A stretch of 64,000 nt of DNA from Terebella lapidaria (GCA_949152475.1 OX424562.1:434001-498000); one strand, 5' to 3'. Counted from the first letter of the stretch, positions 20,688 to 32,237 are shown. A program made the numbers and translations. Notes: generated from the letters alone by a model not told the origin.

Positions 20688-22279
20688 AGGAACAGCCGAG
20701 GCCGGAGCCGGGCCGAAGGCAACTGTCTAGGGTGGACAGCTGCCTCGAGTGCAAGTGCGGAGTCAATCGCCTCCTCCATCAATCGCTTTTCATGGGTGGC
20801 CAGCCCGTATGATAAGTGGTAAGGCTGGCCATCGATGAACTGATTGATCAGCATCGTCTCAAACCGTCTGGAGTCCATGTCCGGATAAGCTCTCCGGCCG
20901 AGTATGCGCAGGTTAAACGCATAGTCTGTCACGGACTCAGCCGGTTGGCGGGTACGCGCTTTGAACTCTCGTTCAAACTGCCGCCGGTTGGTCGTCGGCG
21001 TGAACAGCAGGCGAAGTTGACGGGCAACCTCGCCGAAGGTCACTGTTCCCACCTGCAGACATGGCATAACGCGGATAGCTTTTCCTTCCAAGCTCCCCGC
21101 GAGGACATGCCCAGCTTCCTGCTGGGTCCATCCTTCGTACACGGCGGTACGCCACACTTGGAGTAAGTAGTCCTCCAAGTCGGCGTTATCCCCGTTGAAC
21201 CGTTTCAGCCACGAGGAGTGGTCGGGCCCGTCATCGCGTTTGTTACGCGCCCGACGTGCGGTTCCTGCTCCGGGGTCGTCCGTGTACAGCGGCAAGGCCC
21301 GCGAGCTACCCGTGCCTGCGGCGGAGTCTGCCGGAGCAAACATCGACGCCGCGGACATGGGAGCAGGAAAGCTCACGCTTGCCGCCGGGGTCATTCCCAC
21401 TGAAAACCCACCCTGGCTAGGTGCGGGCGGGGCTCCCATCGAACCTACTGGGTAGGTTCCAGATGGGGCGGCAAAGCTCGGGGCCGAAGCCACCTGTTGC
21501 CACTGCCCGTCCGACACACTGTACGCACCAGGGTAAGTAGACCACGCGGCTTGCGCTCCAACCGTCGGAACGGTCGACGCGGTCGCCAACGTGGTACCTC
21601 CGAGCCGCGGAGCAGGCGCGGGTCCCATTGCGGGGGCCACTGGCGCCTGCAGACTCGGCAGGACTTGGGGAGGGGCCATGGGCCCAATCATCCCCGGACT
21701 GAACGCGGCCGACGGATCGACGCTCGGAGGCGGCTGATTCTGCTTTAACTGTACAAGCGCCTCGGATATCAGCCACCTCTCCCTCTCGGTCAAAGGCCCT
21801 GAGTTGCCTTGTGACGGCGGAAAGGGTGAACGGTTCCGCCGGTCTGATCGTCCCTGATGGGGCGACCGCGCGTGGTCATAGCGCCCTAAAGGAGCCAGCG
21901 CACTTAGAGTGTTAGTGAGCTGGTCCATTCCGCCTGATGCGGACCGCCTGGGATCCCCGCCGGGAGCCCTCGCGAGAGCTCCTCCGGCCGGAGGTGGCAT
22001 CCAGTAACGCTGGTCCGCTTGCCCGGAGGTGCTCGCGCCGGCGTCCACTCGATCCCGGACATCCGGAGATGTCCCCTGAAAGAGCGTTGCCTGCCACGAC
22101 CCCCGCCCGGACTTAGGCGGGCGCGGTGTGAAGCCGTTGCCAGCTCCACCCACCGCGCCTAACGGATCAGGGCTAGACCCTGATAGCAACCTCGGTTGCG
22201 GCCCCGCGGGGCGCGACTCTACGTCCGGAGACGGAACCAGGGACGTCGGAGTCGACTCTGTAGACGGGGTTCCGTCCAC
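20675..22279 (-). pseudogene. Gypsy Gag (copy B)
   Basis: Duplicate of 16663-18267 with a handful of amino-acid changes (for example Val/Leu, Val/Ala, Asp/Asn). It ends about 240 bp from the Harbinger transposase ATG, facing away from it. Confidence 0.8.
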
Positions 22280-22516
22280 GGAGGTCTCCGCACGTACCTT
22301 ACTACCGCCGGAGTCACCCGAAGATGTCTCACGGCGGTCGTCGCTCGACCGGGTACGGTCCGCGACGTTTCCACCCGTTTCCCCACCCGTTTCCCTCCGC
22401 TCGGACGGAGTATGTCAAAACAAGGCCAAGAACGAAAAGGCCACATAAATGGCATGTATGTTTACAATCACCTGCCGCGTGCTTAGGGCAAAATCGCCAC
22501 ACAGATACAGGTTGAC

Positions 22517-23965
22517 ATGTACAACAACAGCGTTCATCTTCTTGAGGTTGTCCTCGAGGAAGAAATAAAACCTCGTCGGCGCAGAAGGAGGTTCTGGGTT
22601 CGTCAGTGGCTGCTTCAGAGACCTCTTTATGGTCAATACGAGAAACTTATGATGCAACTGGCTGATAACGACATCGGGGGTTTCCGGAACTTCATCCGTT
22701 TCGATCCCATCCACTTCTATGAAATCATCGGAAGAATTGGGCAACGTCTCGAAAAGACAGTCACCAACGCCAGGCGGCCACTTGGCCCTGCACTGGAGAC
22801 ATCCATAGCATTGCGTCATTATGCTTCCGGTGAGAGTTATCATTCTCTCATGTACGGATTTCGTGTGGCGCATAATACGATTAGCAGCATCGTCACGGAT
22901 GTTTCAAGGGCCATCATTGATGAATACCGTTGGGAAGCTATCAAATTATCGACATCAGCAGAAGAATGGAAGGCCATTTCCGACAAGTTTACTGAAATGT
23001 AATTAAACTTGACCATAAATTTACATCCTTGTACATGAAATGAACTCTTATGTCAACTCTCTTAAGGCCGTTCAATTACATAGACGTGGAATCAATACCC
23101 AGTATTAAGTATTCCGAGCAAACAAAACAGGGTCCGTTATTCAATCAACATATATGTGTATACTAAGTAGTAACAATATAACAGCGCTCATTATACTAAC
23201 CTATCAATCGATTTTCCGTTTTTCTTCTATATTTAATATATTTCCTTTGTTTTCAGTTGGCAGTTTCATCATGTACTCGGAGCCTTGGATGGGAAGCACA
23301 TTCACATCCGCAAACCGCCAAATGGTGGATCATTATAATATAATTATAAGGGTTATCACTCCATAATACTGATAGCCACGGTGGATGCAGAATATAATTT
23401 CCTGTGGTATGATTTGGGTATCTCTGGCTCCTACTCCGATGCCCAAATTTATAACAACTCTGAGCTTAAGGAAGGAATCGACAACAATGCACTCGGGATA
23501 CCGCCTGCTGAACCGCTACCCGGAGACGATGATACACGACCAATCCCGTACTTCCTTATCGGCGACGACGCGTTCGCTTTAAAGACAACCATGATGAAAC
23601 CCTACTGCACAAAACCAATGCCACGAGCTGAACGCATATTCAATTATAGGCTCTCTCGAGGACGACGCGTTGTCGAGAACGGATTTGGAATACTCACTAG
23701 CAGATTCCAGTGCCTCCTGTTTGAGAGATTGCAATATCCGGACAACGTTGACGTCATTGCGGAAGCCTGCATCATACTACACAATCTATGCCGTAAGTGG
23801 TACCCGAAGTTGAAGGAACATGAAACAGACACTGAAGAAGATGGCGTCTTGATACCTGGTGCATGGAGAAATGGATGTGAGATGGATGATGCCAGCCCTT
23901 CAGCGAGAGGAAACACGGGTACAAAGGAAGGGAAGTCGCAACGGAACTACCTGAAACATAACTAG
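22517..23965 (+). pseudogene. Harbinger transposase (DDE, HARBI1-like), two exons
   Basis: Exon 1 (22517-22998) encodes a basic N-terminus (EEIKPRRRRRR), a FDPIHFYEIIGRIGQ region and a helix-turn-helix-like ALRHYASGESYHSLMYGF. A GT-AG intron (22999-23256) joins in phase to exon 2, giving EIWQFHHVLGALDGKHIHIR with the first Asp (DGKH). The second Asp is in LIGDDAFAL and the Glu in RVVENGFGILTSRF, all canonical for Harbinger, followed by ACIILHNLC. An in-frame TAA at 23336-23338 lies in the sequence that should read SLYYNYKGYHS, so the gene is broken between the first and second Asp. The terminal codons AAC-TAG at 23960-23965 come from an inserted Helentron-like element, so the natural C-terminus is lost. 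The convergent partner gene is at 29222-31834. Confidence 0.9.
23080..23146 (-). repeat. 67-bp retroelement fragment in the Harbinger intron
   Basis: The reverse complement matches 49515-49581, the region after the reverse transcriptase fragment at 48825-49341, nearly perfectly (ATAGACGTGGAATCAATACC ... GGGTCCGTTAT). Confidence 0.85.
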
Positions 23966-26175
23966 ACGTCAAGGCCTGAAGATGCCTTGGGGCATTTCGT
24001 GTGAGTTCTATTCCCAGCTAACATACACCTAAGAGACCGTGTCTAGAACCATGATGAGTCTGAAACTGTCCGTGGTCAAAGTTTAAGTGACATACCCCGC
24101 CCTTAGGCATCTTTGCGTTTTGTCTATGACGCACCGTTTCCCGAGATACGGCAAACAGGAAGTGCTGAGTCAGTGAAAAAAAATTCGACACCAGAAGTCT
24201 TCTCGACCCAAGATACCCTCTAGACTAGTTAGTCTAGTGCCAGGAGGCCGAAATTAAGCTCCGTTTCGCTCCACAACGCACCGTCTCCGAGATACGGTCA
24301 AACAGGAAGTGCCGAGTCGGCGAAAATAAATTCAACACCAGGGGTCGTCTCGACCCGAAATACCCCTAAGCCTAGTTTATCTAGTGCCAGGAGGCCGAAA
24401 TTGAGCGCCGTTTCGCTCTACGACGCACCGTTTCCGAGATACGGTCAAACAGGAAGTGCCGAGTCGGCGAAAATAAATTCAACACCAGGGTCGTCTCGAC
24501 CCAATACCCCCCTAGACTAGTTTGTCTAGTGCCAGAAGGCCGGAATTGAGCTCCGTTTCGCTCTACGACGCACCGTTTCCGAGATACTGCCAAACAGGAA
24601 ATGCCGAGTCAGCGAAAATAAATTCGACACCAGGGGTCGTCTTGGCCCATAATACCCCATAGACTAGTTTGTCTAGTGCCAGAAGGCCGGAATTGAGCTC
24701 CGTTTCGCTCTACGACGCACCGTTTCCGAGATACGGCCAAACAGGAAGTGCCGAGTCGGCGAGAATAAATTCGACACCAGGGGTCGTCTCGACCCAAAAT
24801 ACCCACTAGACTAGTTTGTCTAGTGCCAGAAGGCCGGAATTGAGCTCCGTTTCGCTCTAATACGCACCGTTTCCGAGATACGGCCAAACAGGAAGTGCCG
24901 AGTCGGTGAAAATAAATTCGACACCAGGGGTCGTCTCGACCCATAATACCCACTAGACTAGTTTTTTCAGTGCCAGAAGGCCGGAATTGAACTCCGTTTC
25001 GCTCTAATACGCACCGTTTCCGATATATGACCAAACAGGAAGTTCCGAGTCGGCGAAAAAAAAATTGACACCAGGGGTCGTCTCAACCCAAGATACCCCC
25101 TAGACTACTTTGTCTAGTGCCAGAAGGCCGGAATTGAGCTCCGTTTCGCTCTACGAGGCACCGTTTCCGAGATACGGCCAAACAGAAAGTTCCGAGTCGG
25201 CGAAAAAAAAATTGACACCAGATGTCGTCTCGACCCAAAATACCCACTAGACTAGTTTGTCTAGTGCGAGAAGGCTGGAATTGAGCTCCGTTTCGCTCTA
25301 CGATACACCGTTTCCGAGATACGGCCAAACAGGAAGTGCCGAGTCGGCGAAAATAAATTCGACACCAGGGGTCGTCTCGACCCAAAATACCCCCTAGACT
25401 AGTTTGTCTAGTGCCAGAAGGCCGGAATTGAGCTCCGTTTCGCTCTACGACGCACCGTTTCCGAGATACGGCCAAACAGGAAGTTCCGAGTCGGCGAAAA
25501 AAAAATTGACACCAGGGGTCGTCTCAACCCAAGATACCCTCTAGACTAGTTTGTCTAGTGCCAGGAGGCACTATTGAGCTCCGTATCGCTCTACGACGCA
25601 CCGTTTCCGAGATACGGCCAAACAGGAAGTGCCGAGTCGGCAAAAAAAAATTCGACACCAGGCGTCGTTTCAACCCAAGATACCCCCTAGACTAGTTTGT
25701 CTAGTGCCAGGAGGCCAAATTGAGCTCCGTTTCGCTCTACGATGCACCGTTTCCGAGATATGCATGAAAGCCTCAAGGATGAATCAGCAAAAATTCTTCC
25801 GAGCTCTAGGTCAAAGGTCGTTCGACGGATTGATCCCAAAATCAATAGGGTTCTTCCCTGGTGGTATTTGAACTCCCATGCATAGAATACTTGCCATTGC
25901 ATGAATACTTTTTGAGTTATCGATCGGAAACCAAGTCTCAAAATAAACCTTGATTTCATCCTCACGGACCTCACGGACCCCGGAGCCGCCTCCAAAACAA
26001 TAGGGGTCTTCCATGTAATATTTCTGACCAGTGGTGTAAATTTGGACAAGATCCGTTCAGGCGTTCCCGAGTTATTGATCGGAAACCAAAACGGCGGAAA
26101 GTAGAAAAAAAAAGAAGAAAAAGAAAAAAAAAACAAAAAAAAAACAGACAAAACCATAAGGCGAAATGCCCTAAT
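23960..26175 (+). mobile_element. Helentron-like (pearl-like) satellite-bearing element 1
   Basis: Left arm begins AACTAGACGTCAAGGCCTG and contains CCTTGGGGCATTTCGTG. About 11 tandem monomers of roughly 147 bp follow (about 24130-25760), then a right arm of about 400 bp with a purine/A-rich tract and the end CGAAATGCCCTAAT. Element 2 at 27017 has the same arms. The architecture (conserved arms, internal satellite, simple-sequence tract, terminal hairpin, no target duplication) is that of pearl and other Helentron-associated non-autonomous elements; assignment is inference. The terminal hairpin is half deleted here. Long antisense open frames in the array are period artefacts. Confidence 0.65.
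24130..25760. repeat. Satellite array 1, about 147-bp monomers, about 11 copies
   Basis: Each monomer contains CTAGACTAGTTTGTCTAG, GAGCTCCGTTTCGCTCTACG, CACCGTTTCCGAGATACGG, CAAACAGGAAGTGCCGAGTC and GGGGTCGTCTCGACCC. The spacing of the CTAGACTAG mark is about 143-150 bp. Each monomer therefore has two small palindromes. Confidence 0.95.
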
Positions 26176-27016
26176 TACAGTTCTGAGGCTGGCAAAGTTC
26201 CCTGGCAGGATCGTATGATTGACAATAATCGAGATTGGTGAACCCTAGTTAACATACATTTGTAGCACACCACACCACGTCATCCAAGACAAGCTGTGTC
26301 TGTACTGGTATCACGAATTATGACGCCCCATGACGCCCAACCGTTTCACGTGTATAATTGATTTTATGTATCCGTGATATAGATACTATATTCATGAACC
26401 CAGCGATTGTCTCAACTAACAGAAATAGGCTTGATGCGAATTTGTGAGAATAAATCCAAATTGTTTTACAATAGAAGCACTAATATGCTAACTTTATATA
26501 TCGGAATGTGAAGATCAGTCGACAAAATGATTATGTCTGGTAGCGTGTTAAGAGATATGAGAAATTAAGAAAACATGAGAAAATGTGCATATTTTTTTTA
26601 TTGACAAAGGTTAGTTTACATGACAAACACAATCACGCATTTCTAAAATCGCATCTGAAAGGAACACACTTTCTGTTCTGCAGCCAAATTAGAACAATAT
26701 TAAATGATTCAAATGTTGCAGTGTAACGCTGTGAAATTGAACAATCAGATACCAGTTTACATGTAAAGCATGTTTGCATACATTGCTATGATGCCGTCAT
26801 ATTGGCAAATCGACATAAAGAACCCTGGAAGTCAACTATAGTCTAATCAAATCAATTACTGAGGTCCTTTCCCGGCCTGTAACAATGATCATGATCATTT
26901 TATGTATATTTGTGTACATTTGAACTTCGTTAACAAATTGACCGAATTGTTGGCGCTCAACACTGACTAATTACAAAAAAGACTTCCTTTTTCGGACGAT
27001 TACAGTGAATAATCTC
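26176..27016. other. Unique DNA between two Helentron-like elements
   Basis: AT-rich, no gene found. Probably original Harbinger inter-gene DNA. Confidence 0.4.
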
Positions 27017-29192
27017 AACTAGACGTCAAGGCCTGAAGATGCCTTGGGGCATTTCGTGTGAGTTCTATTCCTAGCTAACATATACCTAAGAGACTGTGTC
27101 TAGAACCATGATGACTCTGGAACTGTCCGTGGTCAAAGTTTAAGTGACATACCCCGCCCTTAGGCATCTTTGCGTTTCGCTCTATGACGCACCGTTTTCG
27201 AGATACGGCACCAGAAGTCGTCTCGACCCAAAAAACCCCTAAGCCTAGTTCGTCTATTGCCAGGAGGCCGAAATTGAGCGCTGTTTCGCTCTACAACGCA
27301 CTGTTTCCCAGATACGGTCAAACAGGAAGTGCCGGGTCGGCGAAAAAATTTTCAACACCAGGGGTCGTCTCGACCCAAAATACCCCCTAGACTAGTTTCT
27401 CTAGTACCAGAAGGCCGGAATTGAGCTCTGTTTCGCTCTACGACTCACCGTTTCCGAGATACGGCCAAACAGGAAGTGCCGAGTCGGCGAAAAAAATTTC
27501 GACACCAGGGGTCGTCTCGACCCAAAATACCCCCTAGACTAGTTTTGTCTAGTGCCAGGAGGCCGAAATTGAGCTCCGTTTCGCTCTACGACACATCGTT
27601 TCCGAGATACGGCCAAACAGGAAGTGCCGAGTCGGCAAAAAAAAATTCCGACACCACGGGTCGTCTCTACCCAGGATACCCACTAGACTAGTTTGTCTAA
27701 TGCCAGAAGGCTGGGATTGAGCTCCGTTTCCCTGTATGACGCACTGTTTCCGAGATATGGCCAAACAGGAGGTGCCGAGTCGGTGAAAATAAATTTGACA
27801 CCAGGGGTCGTCTCGACCCAAGATACCCTCTAGACTAGTTTGTCTAGTGCCAGGAGGCCGAAATTGAGCTCCGTTTTGCTCTACGAGTCAGCCCTCTAGA
27901 CTAGTTTGTCTAGTGCCAGGAGGCCGAAATTGAGCTCCGTTTCGCCCAAGATACCCTCTAGACTAGTTTGTCTAGTGCCAGGAGGCCGAAATTGAGCTCC
28001 GTTTCGCTCTACGACGCACCGTTTCCGAGATATGGCCAAACAGGAAGTGCCGAGTCGGCGAAAAAAAGTTCGACACCAGGGGTCGTCTCGACCCAAAATA
28101 CCCATAAGCCTAGTTGTCTAGTGCCGGGAGGCTGGAATTGAGCTCTGTTTCCCTGTATGACACACCGTTTCCGAGATACGGCCAAACAGGAGGTGCCAAG
28201 TCGGTGAAAATAAGTTTGACACCAATGGTCGTCTCGACCCATAATACCCCCTAGACTAGTTTGTCTAGTGCCAGGAGGCCGGAATTGAGCTCCGTTTCGC
28301 TCTACGACGCACCGTTCCTGAGATACGGCCAAACAGGAAGTGCCGGATCGGCGAAAATAAATTCGACACCAGGGGTCGTCTCGACCCAAAATACCTCCTA
28401 GACTATTTTGACTAGTGCCAGGAGGCCGGAATTGAGCTCCGTTTCGCTCTACGACGCACCGTTTCCGAGATACGGTCAAACAGGAAGTGCCAAGTCGGCG
28501 AAAAAAAAAATCGACACCAGGGGTTGTCTCGACCCAAGATACCCGCTAGACTAGTATGTCTATTGCCAGGAGGCCGAAATTGAGCTCCGTTTCGCTCTAC
28601 GATGCACCGTTTCCGAGATACGGCCAAACAGGAAGTGCCGAGTCGGCAAAAAAAAATTTGACACCAGGGGTCGATTCGACCCAAGATACCCCCTAGACTA
28701 GTTTGTCTAGTGCCAGGAGGCCGAAATTGAGCTCCGTTTCGCTCTACGACGCACCGTTTCCGAGATATGCATGAAAGCCTCAAGGATGAATCAGCAAAAA
28801 TTCTATCGAGCTCTAGGTCAAAGGTCGTTCGACGGATTGATCCCAAAATCAATAGGGTTCTTCCCGGGTGGTATATGAACTCCCATGCATAGAATACTTG
28901 CCATTGCATGAATACTTTTTGAGTTATCGCTCGGAAACCAAGTCTCAAAATCAACCTTGATTTCATTCTCCCGGACCTCACGGACCCCGGAGCCGCCTCC
29001 AAAACAATAGGGGTCTTCCATGTAATATTTCTGACCAGTGGTGCAAATTTGGACAAGATCCGTTCAGGCGTTCCCGAGTTATTGATCGGAAACCAAACGG
29101 CGGAAAGTAAAAAAAAAAAAAACAGAAAAAAAAAAAAAAAAAAAAAAAAACAGACAAAACCATAAGGGCATTTCGAGCCGAAATGCCCTAAT
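27017..29192 (+). mobile_element. Helentron-like satellite-bearing element 2
   Basis: Same left arm as element 1, about 12 monomers with one partial copy near 27890-27960, the same right arm, then a long poly-A tract with few interruptions and the complete terminal hairpin GGGCATTTCGAGCCGAAATG CCC before TAAT. The left arm carries the related GGGGCATTTCGTG. It lies between the two convergent Harbinger genes. Confidence 0.65.
27185..28765. repeat. Satellite array 2, about 147-bp monomers, about 12 copies
   Basis: Same monomer as array 1, with a partial unit around 27890-27960 that shows unequal crossing-over or slippage inside the array. Confidence 0.95.
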
Positions 29193-29221
29193 AAACTAGC
29201 GGAATGTCTGGCACATGACAA

Positions 29222-31834
29222 GGAGTCATTCACTTATCGTTGTTCTCGGAAGGAGGCGACACATCCGTTACATTTATGAGTTCATTATCTGTGTGTTCGA
29301 CCACCGCTGATGTAGGTACATGTGCGGCTGTATCAGCGCCAGATGCAATGGAGCTGGGTATGGATAGGTTTGCCTGAACAGGGGACTCTGTGCGGGGTGT
29401 CTGCAAACTGGACATCACTGAGTCCAGGCGGCGGAGATAGGAGTCGTTCAGATTGGCGTTCAACATAGTTGACAAACTTTCATCAGACTCCGGTGTGTGA
29501 CGGGTTGCTATGGGCTGTCCATAAGTAGGCGTCGCAATGCTCTCAAAGACTGATGAACTCCTGGGCCTCCCACCAGTATCTCCGACAGCTGAACGACCTG
29601 CTCTCGGTTCACAAGCTCGGGAAAGAGGGAAGTCCTCCAGCGTCGGGATGAAGTCTCTCAACCGTGACCTAGTGGAGGCATGTGGACGCATAGTCGGGAG
29701 CAGTACCTCATCGGCCGGAGAGGATGTGGACAGCGGGACATAAGTCTAAAATGAAAGATTGGTTCAAATTTGTTATTGTAACGCTATAACAACAATAACA
29801 ATAATATGAATGTTGATAGGTGTTTGTCCGACTCGGGTATATGTACGACTCCGATACATCTTGTCTTTTTTCTCATCACTACGAAAAAAGCCAATACACT
29901 AATAAGCTGTCCACTTTACGGTGACTCCTAAAAATGTATCCATCTAAAAATGATGTTACTAATATGTATGTGAGGCCCTTGGAAACATTTGATAATTATA
30001 ATAACAAGTAAACGTCAGGGATCCAGAGTAGCAAAAGTGGTCGCCGCATGAAACAAATGCGTTGGCCAAAATTCTTGCTGTGAGATCGTCAGTCAAATAT
30101 TTAACTGATAAAATTGAATGATGTTTGTGCTAGAATATCAGTTCGTGCGCTGAGCGGCAGGTAGAAAAAGGTGCACTGTGCTAAGCGGCACCGGAAGTTA
30201 AAGTAACTTTGTATTTGATATAGGCCGCCGCTGATGCGGCGACCAATAATACCGGTTGTGTTGGCATGTACAACTGCTGGTAACTGGATCGGGGTGGGCA
30301 CTGAGGCTGGAAGGTCATGGGGGTTGGCTCGGGCAGCTGCTGGAAGCGCACGTTGCATGGCTCACGTGACTGCTAGGATGTGATATCCGATTGTCTCTGG
30401 GGTAGGTCTGTAGCACTTGCCCGATCCACCGGGTTCTGCTCTTGGAGCTCATCAGATCTCTGGATATATTTCATAGACATCGCCCAGGACTCCTGGTAGA
30501 ACTCCATGTGCAGTGAGGGATGGATTGAAGATGGTAGACTGCTCAGAAACGTTCCATAACCTGTGATATCAGTTGAAAATTTGTGACATTAATAAATGAA
30601 TAATATTTGAAACAAACCGAATGGTGTATCTACCTGAAGATATAAGATATAATATTACGTTATTTTCACTGACCTGCTGCCACAGATGGCGGCGCTTGCG
30701 TAAGGGATGTAAGTGCGTTGCCGAGTGACTGGGCTCTCAGTGTGTAAGTGCGTTGCCGAGTGACTGGGCTCTCAGTGTGTAAGTGCGTTGCCGAGTGACT
30801 GGGCTCTCAGTGTGTAAGTGCGTTGCCGAGTGACTGGGCTCTCAGTGTGTAAGTGCGTTGCCGAGTGACTGGGCTCTCAGTGTGTTTCGCCGTATCTCCT
30901 GAAGAATGGTTTCTTGGGTTGGGAGAGTTTTCTTGGTCCTCTTCCCGGGTTGTTGCACCGTTTTGCCTGCTCGAGAGGTGGGGTCAGATGATGCACTGAT
31001 CGAAGTGGATGAGGAAGCAGCTCCGCTGGTGGTGGTTTCTGTGCTCATGAGTGGCATTGCCTCGTCGACAGCCGAAATGTTCTCATCGTCTATGGGGTCT
31101 GGTAGGTCTGCTTCATCGTCGAGGTCGTCGTCATAATTGTCTCCATCTACATGTATGGTGAGGGACGACGCGGGTGCAAGTGTAGCAGCAAGCTGTAACA
31201 AAATAATAATTGGAAAATTAGTATAGGCCCTACGTAGTGAAAATGGGGGGGGGGGGGGGGGGTAGGTGGAATCACTAATTAGTTAGTTCATAAAATAAAA
31301 ATAAAATTTACCAAATTCTTTCGCCGCCGAGGTTGGGCGAAAACAAAGTCGTTGAGGACACGAAAATAGTTGAAAACCCCCAGCTCCCTCCCTTTGAGAT
31401 ACTTTCTCCCATCGCCGCTCTTTCCCTCCATCTTCCTCCGGGCCTTCGTGTATTGGTCCCGAATATTCTTGAACCATTTTTCGAGACGGTCTTTTGATAT
31501 CCCGAGGTCAGTGGCCTTTTGTCTGAGAAGGTTGTCACGGTACCCCTTTTTGATGTAATTTTCGTCCGCTTTATCGAAAAGGACAGGAGTTGACTGATAC
31601 CAGTCCTTGAGGTCGGCCTCCATATCATCAGGGAGTCGTGCTGGGTCTGTTATGGGCTCTCCCTCAGGATCCACTGGGTTGGGCCGACTTTCCTCCCAGT
31701 GTACCCTTGGTTTTCTTTTTTTGACTACTGCATTTGAGTTGGATTGATCTGCTAGCTGCTCTTCGGGCTCTGGGGGATCATCATGAGGTGTTTGAGGAGT
31801 TTTTTTTTGGTGCGATACTCCTTTTTTTAGGCAT
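29222..31834 (-). pseudogene. Harbinger MADF/Myb-like accessory protein, multi-exon
   Basis: Exon 1 (31311-31834) starts MPKKRSIAPKK, but nine A at the sense position of 31800-31808 shift it out of frame with the following acidic linker and the MADF-like domain LKDWYQSTPVLFDKADENYI ... LEKWFKNIRDQYTKARRK. A GT-AG intron (31193-31310) joins in phase 0 to exon 2, LAATLAPASSLTIHVDGD and a Ser/Thr-rich acidic linker. Exon 2 carries five 35-bp repeats that break the frame. Exon 3 (to about 30562) gives YGTFLSSLPSSIHPSLHMEF and MKYIQRSDE. A possible last exon at 29222-29745 follows an AG acceptor. In Harbinger this partner protein binds element ends and assists the transposase. Here it is disrupted at least twice. 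Confidence 0.7.
30709..30883. repeat. Five identical 35-bp tandem repeats in the MADF gene
   Basis: Five perfect copies of a unit starting GTAAGTGCGTTGCCGAGTGA. The sense strand encodes LRAQSLGNAL. A 35-bp unit shifts the frame at each extra copy, so the expansion truncates the protein. Confidence 0.95.
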
Positions 31835-31859
31835 GATTGCAAATGATCGAAAAATGCAG

Positions 31860-32215
31860 TCCGTCAAACGCTTTTATAGTACGGGATGACCAACGTAACG
31901 AAACGTACAGAAACGTTCTAGAACGTAGGAATACTTAACGATACGTAAGCAGTGCGTAGCGATGCGTAAAGCAAAACGTGACGGTGCGTAGCAATACGTA
32001 AAAAAAAGTCGGAATACTATGTTTGTTACGTTGAAAAACGCATGCGTGCGTGGGTGAAAGTAAAGGGAAATGTCACATTCCGTGGGGAATGACTCTTTTA
32101 CGCCACTCTTGTGTATCACTACGTATGGCTACGTAAGCCTACGTGGAGAAAGTAAAAAAACACAGTTTTGTGCGGAATTTTACGTGACTTTCACTTTTCT
32201 CAACCCTGACGTTTT
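31860..32215. promoter_or_regulatory. Right subterminal ACGTA-rich region
   Basis: Dense array of AACGTA, ATACGTA, GCGTAGC and TACGTGG words reaching to the right inverted repeat. Composition mirrors 10218-10760. Candidate binding sites for the element's MADF/Myb-like protein and upstream region of that gene. Confidence 0.55.
31871..31878 (-). promoter_or_regulatory. TATA box of the MADF gene
   Basis: TATAAAAG on the minus strand, about 37 bp upstream of the MPKKR start codon and inside the right end of the Harbinger element. Confidence 0.6.
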
Positions 32216-32237
32216 ATTCCGCCGGTGAGACTGGGGC
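32216..32237 (-). repeat. Harbinger right terminal inverted repeat
   Basis: On the minus strand GCCCCAGTCTCACCGGCGGA plus AT, one mismatch to the left end at 10196. Confidence 0.8.

Larger units (their letters stand above)
18590..22593. repeat. Tandem duplication unit 2
   Basis: Partner of 14578-18581. The units are joined by 8 bp (ACCGGAGG, 18582-18589) that copy the TACCGGAG at the unit start. This copy continues into the full Harbinger exon. Confidence 0.97.
10196..32237. mobile_element. Harbinger-type transposon block with nested insertions (about 22 kb)
   Basis: The left end 10196-10217 and the right end 32216-32237 are inverted repeats of 22 bp with one mismatch, GCCCCAGTCTCACYGGCGGA at the outer side. 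Immediately outside both ends is the same 21-bp minisatellite in one orientation, so the block interrupts one array. Next to each end is ACGT-rich subterminal DNA with TATA-like boxes. Inside are the two genes expected of Harbinger, a DDE transposase (+, 22517-23965) and a MADF/Myb-like protein (-, to 31834), in convergent order. Retroelements, a 4-kb tandem duplication and satellite-bearing elements account for most of the length. The target duplication is not clean: only AT is common to both flanks, whereas 3 bp is usual. Confidence 0.75.

Noticed and set aside
24381..29233. Long minus-strand frames with repeated SRKRCVVERNGAQF peptides
   Set aside because: They read through the 147-bp satellite (49 codons per monomer). 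Frames are broken where monomers vary in length, and the arms are clearly non-coding.
31835..31842. Upstream start for the MADF protein at a TTG
   Set aside because: A TTG start is not credible in an animal gene. An ATG with a basic nuclear-type N-terminus and a correctly placed TATA box lies just downstream, in a frame separated by the A9 tract.
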